A stretch of DNA of 10,819 nucleotides from Spirochaetaceae bacterium (GTDB lineage Bacteria; Spirochaetota; Spirochaetia; SZUA-6; Fen-1364): contig PMZS01000345.1 in NCBI GenBank assembly GCA_003170115.1, forward strand, positions 12,062 through 22,880, given 5' to 3'. This document shows positions 5,688 through 10,819 of the stretch, piece by piece. Below the pieces are notes generated by a model that saw nothing but the letters and a program-made list of their open reading frames with translations, had not been told where the DNA came from and searched no databases. The position numbers and the translations under genes were made by a program. The first letter of the stretch is position 1; each line of letters starts with the position of its first letter.

Positions 5688-6869
5688 CTATGTCGTCGAG
5701 CCGGTGAGGGTTTCCCGGAACCGGACCGCGTCGGCGCGGAAGCCGATCACCTGGTTGCCTCCCTCGCGAGACGCCTTGGCAAGGGCTGCATCCGCTTCCT
5801 CGCGCAGGACGCGCGCGTCGATCAGGCGACCTCCCCGTGAGCTCACGCCGATGGAGAGAGTCCTCGCCCTGCCCTCGATGGGGGTTCCGGCCAGCTTTTT
5901 TCGCAGATCCTCCAGCAGGCGCACGGAGGCATCCACGTCCGTGTCCGGAATGAGAAGCGTGTAGGAATCGTCTCCAGTCTCGAAGATCAGGTCATGGAGC
6001 GGGAACGACTGCGTGAGAAGCCGCGCGATTTCCGTGTACGCCATGGGGAGCCGCCCATCCGAAAAAGGTTCGTCGATCCGGAGATGGGCGAGGGAGAGGT
6101 CCTGATCGGAGGAGGCGGAGCGCTCAAGTTCCGCCTTCAACCGCGGTTCGAGATACTCCGCCCAGACCAGTCCCGTGCGGGGTGAGGTGAACGCGCGTGA
6201 AGCCTCCTCGGGGCCGCGGGACGCCGGCGGGGGGGGCGGCGCAAATCCGCCCGTCGGCGATGCGAATCCGCCTTCGGGGGCGAGCGGCCGAGAAGATCTC
6301 GGTGGCGGCGATTCCGAATCCTGCTGCACGCTCATGACGATGAGAATGGCCACTCCGCAGACGAGGAGGAAAGCAAGGAAGAAATACAGGTCGTCCCGGA
6401 CGACGGGGTACAGATCCTCCCTTCCCATTGTCACGAAAAGAGCGTCCATCGTCATTCCCGACATATCGGCCCCGAAATTCGAGCTGACCAGGTACTCCGA
6501 TCCCCTGTTCACCTGGTACGCGGGGGTGCCGCGCCATTCCGTCGTGATCTGTGAAGGTTCCTTCATCGCGGACCTGTTTCTTGTCACGAGGTAGACGATG
6601 CCGTCCTGCGGCGAATGCAGGGAGAGGAGAAGAAGACGCGACTCTCCTTCGAATACGTCGCGCATGTCCTTCTTGAACAGGGGGGATTGAAGGCTTCCGG
6701 TGATGTCCCTCAACGCCCGCACTTTCGCCGCCAGGGACACGGCATGCTCACGTGCGTCCGCCGCATTGCGCCTGCGGGTGTCCTCGATGCGGTAGCCGGT
6801 GAGCCCGACGATGAACACGAAGAAGGCTCCGCTGGCGAGGAGGAAGATCCAGGAAAAACGCTTATTCAT
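5688..6869 (-). CDS. Two-transmembrane sensor-like protein with a degenerate GGDEF domain
   Basis: Start taken as ATG at 6869 (393 residues). It has a strong AGGAGAGGAG just upstream and is followed at once by a membrane anchor; the longer frame back to 6971 would add 34 unlikely residues and reach the divergent gene. Order of parts: TM1 (about 7-26), an external region of about 130 residues (27-160) resembling a ligand-sensing domain in size and place, TM2 (161-179), a Pro/Ser-rich linker (185-224) containing GGFASPTGGFAPPPPP, then a GGDEF-fold region (231-393). GGDEF-like marks are RTGLVWAEYLEPRL near its start, LLIPDTD after the active-site loop, LSIGVSS (338-344) and EEADAALAKASREGGNQVIGF near the end. 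The active-site loop reads GDDSY (299-303) instead of GGDEF, and the inhibitory RxxD site reads PLHD. Diguanylate cyclase activity is therefore unlikely; a signalling or c-di-GMP/nucleotide-sensing role is inference. It is divergent from the MEMO gene. Confidence 0.85.
   Translation of the reverse strand: MNKRFSWIFLLASGAFFVFIVGLTGYRIEDTRRRNAADAREHAVSLAAKVRALRDITGSLQSPLFKKDMRDVFEGESRLLLLSLHSPQDGIVYLVTRNRSAMKEPSQITTEWRGTPAYQVNRGSEYLVSSNFGADMSGMTMDALFVTMGREDLYPVVRDDLYFFLAFLLVCGVAILIVMSVQQDSESPPPRSSRPLAPEGGFASPTGGFAPPPPPASRGPEEASRAFTSPRTGLVWAEYLEPRLKAELERSASSDQDLSLAHLRIDEPFSDGRLPMAYTEIARLLTQSFPLHDLIFETGDDSYTLLIPDTDVDASVRLLEDLRKKLAGTPIEGRARTLSIGVSSRGGRLIDARVLREEADAALAKASREGGNQVIGFRADAVRFRETLTGSTT
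6257..6271. repeat. Intragenic copy of the tandem-repeat core
   Basis: GCGATGCGAATCCGC matches 15 consecutive bases of the array at 5578-5687, in the same orientation. It lies in codons for GGFASP (residues 200-205) of the GGDEF-like protein's linker. Its neighbouring bases differ from the array: GGC...GCC here, CGC...GCG there. The change keeps the base pair of the hairpin stem. A weaker second half-copy encodes the next GGFAP (around 6241-6251). Confidence 0.7.
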
Positions 6870-6870
6870 G

Positions 6871-6880
6871 CTCCTCTCCT
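6871..6880 (-). promoter_or_regulatory. Ribosome-binding site that fixes the start of the GGDEF-like gene
   Basis: On the - strand the sequence reads AGGAGAGGAG, one base ahead of the ATG at 6869. The first AGGAGA is at normal distance. No comparable site precedes the longer in-frame start at 6971, so the short form is preferred. Confidence 0.7.
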
Positions 6881-6892
6881 GATGGTGACCGG

Positions 6893-6900
6893 AGTATACT
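6893..6900. promoter_or_regulatory. Palindromic -10-like element in the divergent GGDEF/MEMO promoter region
   Basis: AGTATACT is a perfect 8-bp palindrome, so TATACT (5 of 6 bases of the -10 consensus) can be read on both strands. On the - strand it would leave a leader of about 17 bases before the GGDEF-like gene, and on the + strand one of about 65 bases before the MEMO gene. No convincing -35 is visible on either strand. A small GC-rich hairpin (GCGCG, loop GCT, CGCGC; 6908-6920) lies beside it. Confidence 0.35.
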
Positions 6901-6970
6901 ACGCAACGCGCGGCTCGCGCACATATTCGCGCTGAGACCGAGCGTCCTGAAGGCTGGTGCGGAGGATTCA

Positions 6971-7849
6971 ATGGGTGTACGGAAGAGGTGCCTTCCCTCC
7001 GGGTGGTACCCGGAAACGGCAGAGCAGACCTTGCGGGAAATCGATGAAATCCGAGGGACCGATCTCCCGCCCGGCGATGCCGAGTCCGTCCCCGGCATGC
7101 GTGCGGGGCCGGCCTGTGCTGGGGTCCTGCCCCACGCGGGATGGCGCTTTTCGGGGCGCCTGGCCCTCGAGGTGCTCTCGGCTCTTACTCGCGGCATCGA
7201 CACTATCGTGATTATCGGCGGCCACATGGGTTCCACTGACCGAATACTGTCGGCCTTCGAGGATTCGTACGAGACGCCGCTCGGCGAGCTGAAGGCGGAC
7301 CTCGGGCTCCTCGAGGCTCTGCGGTCCGGTCTGGATATTCGGGAGGACCGTGAGCGTGACAATACCGTGGAGGTGCACCTTCCACTCGTTCGCTACCTGG
7401 CGCCCGAGGCCCTGGTCCTTGGAATGCGGGCGCCCCCATCCCCGCTCGCGGCAGCCCTCGGGAAGGCGATTGCCGAAGCCGCGGCCGTACTCGGCCGGCG
7501 AGTAGCGGTTGCCGGCTCCACGGATCTCACCCACTATGGGAGCAACTATGATTTCTCCCCTGCCGGAAGCGGTGCCGAGGCCCAGCGGTGGGTCCGGGAG
7601 GTCAACGATCGGCGAATCGTCCAGAGCATGCTGGACCTGGATATCGACCTGGCGCTGGAAGGGGCTCGGCGCGAAAGATCCGCGTGCTCGATCGGCGGCG
7701 CGGCTGCGGCGATGCGCTTCGCACGGGAATCCGGCGTCTCTTCAGGGAAGCTGGTCGGCTACATGACCAGCAGCGATGTGCAACCCGGCGAATCTTTCGT
7801 GGGATATGCCGGCATCATTTATCCCCGCGGCGACCTCAGCGGGAGCTGA
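6971..7849 (+). CDS. MEMO family protein (AmmeMemoRadiSam system protein B-like)
   Basis: The protein has 292 residues and resembles human MEMO1 and the prokaryotic AmmeMemoRadiSam B family, whose fold is related to class III extradiol dioxygenases and which bind iron or copper. The biochemical role in bacteria is not settled. Conserved points seen: PHAGWRFSG (54-62, with His55 at the place of a MEMO1 metal ligand), IIGGHMG (81-87, His85), DNTVEVHLPLV (130-140), AGSTDLTHYG (181-190, Asp185 and His188), ACSIGG (238-243, Cys239 at the third MEMO1 ligand position) and SFVGYAGIIY (275-284). The probable metal set His-His-Cys therefore looks intact. There is no signal peptide. The start is supported by GGAGGA (6961-6966) 4 bp ahead of the ATG. 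In the canonical system the partners are an AMMECR1 protein and a radical-SAM enzyme; neither lies in this window. The 3' end overlaps the convergent DUF115 gene by 31 bp. Confidence 0.88.
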   Translation: MGVRKRCLPSGWYPETAEQTLREIDEIRGTDLPPGDAESVPGMRAGPACAGVLPHAGWRFSGRLALEVLSALTRGIDTIVIIGGHMGSTDRILSAFEDSYETPLGELKADLGLLEALRSGLDIREDRERDNTVEVHLPLVRYLAPEALVLGMRAPPSPLAAALGKAIAEAAAVLGRRVAVAGSTDLTHYGSNYDFSPAGSGAEAQRWVREVNDRRIVQSMLDLDIDLALEGARRERSACSIGGAAAAMRFARESGVSSGKLVGYMTSSDVQPGESFVGYAGIIYPRGDLSGS

Positions 7850-9507
7850 AGTACCCTCCGAATCCTTTCCAGTGACCACCGCCGGGCCTCTTCCAGTGCC
7901 GCGGGCCCGGGGGTCACTCCCTCCCTTACAACTCGAGCGGCCACCGGCAGTATGGTGCTCCAGAGCTCCCGCTCGCTGCCTCTGTTGCCCGCCGCACATG
8001 GAGGCAGCCGTTCGATATTCCACGCGTACTCAGTCAGGAACTCCTTCCATCGGCGGCTCGGGGAGTCCCCTGGCGGAGGCCATGGGTCGGTTTCCGCCGA
8101 AGCCAGCGCGGGGGCCTTTTTTCCACTACGGAGAAGCTCCAATCCGAGTCCCGGCACCGGTATGACATCCGCATCTATTGTTTCCATGAGCTTCATGAAT
8201 CGTTCCCGGTAGCCAAGAAGCAAAGGGGTCGTGTACAGAACCCTGCCGCTCCGCACCAGGCGGTGCGCCTGCGCGGAGCCGTGCACGAATAAGTAGAAGG
8301 ACCCTTCAGCCGGGGACAACCTGCTCTGTTCCGTCCAGAAATGATCATAGAGGTAGGTGCCGCGGGCATAGGCCTTGCCGTCAGGGTAGGAGAAGTCAGC
8401 GCCATAGACTGAAATTCGCCGTGCGCCAAGAGCCCGTGCCAGTGTAACCGCGGCGTGAGTGACGTTGCCTCCGGATGTGTCAATTCGCATGAGTCTGCTC
8501 CAGTGGGAATCGACGTATCGAACGAAGGGGTGAGCGCTCGCCACGAATACCGGGGGGACCGGGCGCCGGGCAAGAAGGGGAGGCGAGGCGAGATCCAGAA
8601 AAAGCGAAGTCCCCGTCGGGATCCCCAGGAGGAAATGGTGGTACCCGTGATTCTGGCAATCGATCGAGAGCACGACATCGGGCCGGATCCCGGATCTCAC
8701 GAGAGCCGGCAGCGAGGTATCGGTGGCCACGAGCAATATCCCCTCGCGCTCGGCGGCCAGTCGGGGAAGCTGCTGCTCCAGGGAGGGGCCTGCCGCGGTC
8801 ACCGCGGCGGTTGCTCCGCGAGGGATCGAATGCGGGGCCGATTCCACCTGCGCCAGGTTCATCAGGATGTTCGTGAGCCAGCGTTTCCCGAAATGAGACT
8901 GGACGCTGTAGTCCCCCCTGACCTCCTCGATCGCGGCATGGACCTCCGCGGCCGCGGCATCAAAGAAGGATGGCTCCTGATCGCACCATGGTCGAAGTGG
9001 CACGGTCCTCATTCCCCCCATGAGCGCCGGCTGCCAGCCGGCCAGGACGGATTCGCGGATCGTCTCCAGCCCCGCGGAGAGGGCCACCCGGGGATCAGCG
9101 AGCAGCCGCGCGAGGGGGATCTGTGCGAACAGCGAGCGGAGAACCGCGGTATCCTTCTCGATGACCACGACAACCTGAACCTCGGGATTCTCCAGCAGGG
9201 CGGCGATGTGGAAGCCTGCCCCCATTCCGATGACGACGAGAAACCCGGCGCCCCTCACCGATGCGGCAAGCCTCGTCGACTCCTGTCGCGGGTCGTACAG
9301 TGAGTGAAGAGGCACGGTACCGGTCGCGGATCGGACTCCCGGCACGATCATGCCATTGCGCGCGGGCAATGGGACCAGCCGGGGATCGGGAGAGGCGGCG
9401 AGCACCGACGCGGCAAGATCAGGCTGGCGGGAGGCAAGCGCGGCCAGGTTATCTTCCAGCAGCCGCGCATCACGGGCATCAGCCAACGGTTTTCTCTCCG
9501 AGTGCAT
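7819..9507 (-). CDS. DUF115/MptE-like protein, Maf-type motility accessory factor (putative glycosyltransferase)
   Basis: A protein of about 562 residues with the DUF115 (MAF_flag10/MptE-like) core. Proteins of this architecture in flagellated bacteria are linked to transfer of nonulosonic sugars onto flagellin; the archaeal relative MptE is a pterin pyrophosphokinase. Visible: an N-terminal Rossmann-like FLVVIGMGAGFHIAAL with acidic VVVIEKD (about 89-118), then the DUF115 core VTAAGPSLEQQLPRL (236-250), LVATDTSLPALVRSGIRPDVVLSIDCQ (259-285) and ARRISVYGADFSYPDGKAYARGTY (363-385). No signal or membrane segment is seen. The start is uncertain: ATG at 9507 lacks a clear ribosome-binding site. 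A longer ATG at 9549 overlaps the upstream gene more deeply. TTG at 9486 has GGAGAG 7 bp ahead and overlaps the upstream stop by only 8 bp. The pair is probably translationally coupled. A pterin-related activity is less likely given length and pairing. Confidence 0.85.
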   Translation of the reverse strand: MHSERKPLADARDARLLEDNLAALASRQPDLAASVLAASPDPRLVPLPARNGMIVPGVRSATGTVPLHSLYDPRQESTRLAASVRGAGFLVVIGMGAGFHIAALLENPEVQVVVVIEKDTAVLRSLFAQIPLARLLADPRVALSAGLETIRESVLAGWQPALMGGMRTVPLRPWCDQEPSFFDAAAAEVHAAIEEVRGDYSVQSHFGKRWLTNILMNLAQVESAPHSIPRGATAAVTAAGPSLEQQLPRLAAEREGILLVATDTSLPALVRSGIRPDVVLSIDCQNHGYHHFLLGIPTGTSLFLDLASPPLLARRPVPPVFVASAHPFVRYVDSHWSRLMRIDTSGGNVTHAAVTLARALGARRISVYGADFSYPDGKAYARGTYLYDHFWTEQSRLSPAEGSFYLFVHGSAQAHRLVRSGRVLYTTPLLLGYRERFMKLMETIDADVIPVPGLGLELLRSGKKAPALASAETDPWPPPGDSPSRRWKEFLTEYAWNIERLPPCAAGNRGSERELWSTILPVAARVVREGVTPGPAALEEARRWSLERIRRVLQLPLRSPRG

Positions 9508-10819
9508 CGAGGAAAGAAACGCATTCCGTGAGCATCTCTCCCACGACATTCCAGGCGGCGGTCCCCTGTCCCAGCCGGGACTTCTTCAGGGCATCGACCA
9601 GGCGGCGAGGGACGATGAAGTGGGCGAAAGCAAGCGCCTGCGGAAAACGCTCGAGATCCGTGGCGATGCCGGAGCCGGTGATCGACTCACGGGCAGCGGC
9701 GATCTCGGAGGTCCACGATTTCAAGAGGCGGGAGGCTATCCCCCTGCGCTCATCGGCCGAGGGAAAGTGCGGATTCGTGCCCAGATCAGTTCCCCGTCTG
9801 GTGGCTTTCATGCCGCTCAGGAGCTCGCGCAATCCCCGTGCGTCAAGAGGAGACATGCTGCGGATGGGGACAGCGGAAGGCAGGAGGCGGTGGACCCTGC
9901 CGGTTGCGCCCCCGGGGTCTGCGTCGAACCATCCGGCATAGGTGTGAAGGGCCGGGGTGATTCGGAGTCCCGAGGCGCTGCTGCCGATCGTGGAGCCGAG
10001 CGCCGCCGCCCTGTGGAAGGTGAGGCTGGCGTGGGGTTCCAGGCGTGATGCCTGCAGGTGGAGGAGCCGGTCGAACGCGTTCGGACGGGCATGGGACCGC
10101 AGATCGCGCGCTGCCATGTCAAGCCCGGCGACAATCACCGGGCCGCTGGTGAAGGCCAGTGCAAGATTGATCGCCGTTGCGGCAACTGTCCCGTGAGGCG
10201 GGATGATCGGGGCGGCCACTCCTGCTGCTTCCAGCAGCGCTTTCTCGAACAGGACGGGCTGCTCGAGGAGGAACACCGGAGAGCCGGGATGTTTCCCGCC
10301 GGCGGGCAGGGACCAGCAGCCGCGTGAAGCGGACAGCGGCATCGCCAGAGGGCAGGGGGGAGCTGCGAAGTGGAGGTGGTGCATGGAGTAGAAACCCGGG
10401 TCCGTCATGACGACCAGGTCTGGAATAAGCCCGGAATCCATCAGGAACGGGCAGCTCGAGGGCAGGGCCCAGAGCTCGAAGAGCGAGCGAGCTTCGGACA
10501 GCACGGGCCCGGCCTCCTCGAGGGAAGGCCCGGGGGCGGCTATCACGACGGGCCGGCCGGGGGCGCAGAGCGTGCCGGCAAGGACACGCGGAACGTGCAG
10601 GAAATTGGCCAGGCTGTTGCGAATCCATATGCGGCCCGCGGCGACCATCGTCACGAAGCTCCCATTCAACTCCTGGACTACCTGCCGGAGCGCCTCGTTT
10701 GCTGCCCTGGAAATGGCCGGAAAAGCCCGGGCCGCGGGAGGCCACTCAAGGACCCGAAGTCCCTCGATCTGCAGCTCATCCAGGTGGACACGCAGGAAGT
10801 CGGCGAACGTGAGCGGGTC
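9479..10819 (-). CDS. Second DUF115/MptE-like Maf-type protein (5' end outside window)
   Basis: The frame stays open from the stop at 9479 to the right edge, so 446 C-terminal residues are present and the true start lies beyond the window. An in-frame TTG at 10669 is internal: about 50 upstream codons read as ordinary protein (DPLTFADFLRVHLDEL and onward). The DUF115 core is clear: VVIAAPGPSLEEA (about 91-103), then a strand and loop LVVMTDPGFYSMHHLHF (135-151), a glycine-rich HGTVAATAINLALAF (209-223), and VIVAGLDMAARDLRSHARPNAFD (228-250), which corresponds to the GADFSYP region of its neighbour. The two proteins are related but clearly divergent, so this is an old pair rather than a fresh duplication. 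It is the promoter-proximal member and overlaps the next gene. Role: presumed flagellin or surface glycosylation, by family and by the tandem arrangement. Confidence 0.85.
   Translation of the reverse strand, partial: DPLTFADFLRVHLDELQIEGLRVLEWPPAARAFPAISRAANEALRQVVQELNGSFVTMVAAGRIWIRNSLANFLHVPRVLAGTLCAPGRPVVIAAPGPSLEEAGPVLSEARSLFELWALPSSCPFLMDSGLIPDLVVMTDPGFYSMHHLHFAAPPCPLAMPLSASRGCWSLPAGGKHPGSPVFLLEQPVLFEKALLEAAGVAAPIIPPHGTVAATAINLALAFTSGPVIVAGLDMAARDLRSHARPNAFDRLLHLQASRLEPHASLTFHRAAALGSTIGSSASGLRITPALHTYAGWFDADPGGATGRVHRLLPSAVPIRSMSPLDARGLRELLSGMKATRRGTDLGTNPHFPSADERRGIASRLLKSWTSEIAAARESITGSGIATDLERFPQALAFAHFIVPRRLVDALKKSRLGQGTAAWNVVGEMLTECVSFLDALGEKTVG

Noticed and set aside
5614..5964. 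Small + strand gene encoded by the tandem repeat and beyond
   Set aside because: It is antisense to the end of the GGDEF-like gene, has no ribosome-binding site, and its translation is only repeat sequence followed by Arg/Ser-rich shadow.
6870..6971. N-terminal extension of the GGDEF-like protein to 6971
   Set aside because: The added 34 residues are not signal-like and have no ribosome-binding site, whereas the ATG at 6869 has a strong one followed at once by TM1.
8455..9303. A 282-codon + strand frame opposite the first DUF115 gene
   Set aside because: It is an antisense shadow: charged, low-complexity translation, no ribosome-binding site, and a clear DUF115 protein on the other strand.
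9479..10669. Complete second DUF115 gene starting at TTG 10669
   Set aside because: The frame continues without a stop to the window edge with protein-like sequence, so the gene is partial and its start is outside.
1..10819. Mobile element, phage, toxin-antitoxin or defence system
   Set aside because: No transposase, integrase, terminal inverted repeats, nuclease/effector pairs or tRNA-flanked insertion were seen. All nine genes fit known metabolic, transport, signalling or glycosylation families.

Overview
The window is dense, high-G+C bacterial DNA. It holds nine protein-coding genes (two cut by the window edges), one intrinsic terminator and a 23-bp tandem repeat array. The best lineage guess is an uncultivated, G+C-rich member of the Spirochaetota. 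That rests on two adjacent DUF115/MptE-like 'motility accessory factor' genes, a lipoprotein-type ABC substrate-binding protein and a two-transmembrane, GGDEF-like regulator. It is inference: no rRNA or ribosomal marker is present, and a deltaproteobacterial-type lineage is not excluded.

Layout. (1) Positions 1-3542, + strand, form the end of a branched-chain-amino-acid-type (HAAT family) ABC transporter operon: livF (5' end missing), livH, livM and a lipoprotein substrate-binding protein. Spacings are 3, 12 and 9 bp, and a strong hairpin terminator closes the operon at 3576-3601. A livG-type ATPase probably lies upstream of the window. (2) At 3616-4593, - strand, is a P1-family (S58, DmpA/BapA-like) self-processing peptidase. 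It is divergent from panB (4712-5566, + strand), and the two share a 118-bp control region. (3) The 121-bp gap after panB is almost filled by 4.8 copies of a 23-bp hairpin-forming repeat (5578-5687). The array stops exactly at the stop codon of the next, convergent gene. (4) At 5688-6869, - strand, is a two-TM membrane protein with an external sensor-like domain, a Pro-rich linker and a degenerate GGDEF domain. Its linker carries a 15-bp copy of the repeat core. (5) At 6971-7849, + strand, divergent from it, is a MEMO/AmmeMemoRadiSam-B family protein. (6) At 7819-10819, - strand, are two overlapping DUF115 (Maf-type, putative flagellin glycosylation) genes. The downstream one overlaps the end of the MEMO gene tail to tail, and the upstream one runs off the window.

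How the genes fit together. The transporter would import branched-chain or related amino acids. PanB uses 2-oxoisovalerate, the keto acid of valine, to make ketopantoate. The S58 peptidase beside it belongs to a family with some members that release beta-alanine, the other half of pantothenate; that link is speculative. The MEMO protein and the degenerate GGDEF sensor share a promoter region, which suggests co-regulation, but no pathway is evident. The DUF115 pair points to surface or flagellar glycosylation.

I found no clear, complete new defence or mobile system. The most distinctive signal is the hairpin repeat: its array abuts a stop codon, its variable base falls in a hairpin loop, and a related copy inside a coding region keeps the stem through a swapped base pair.
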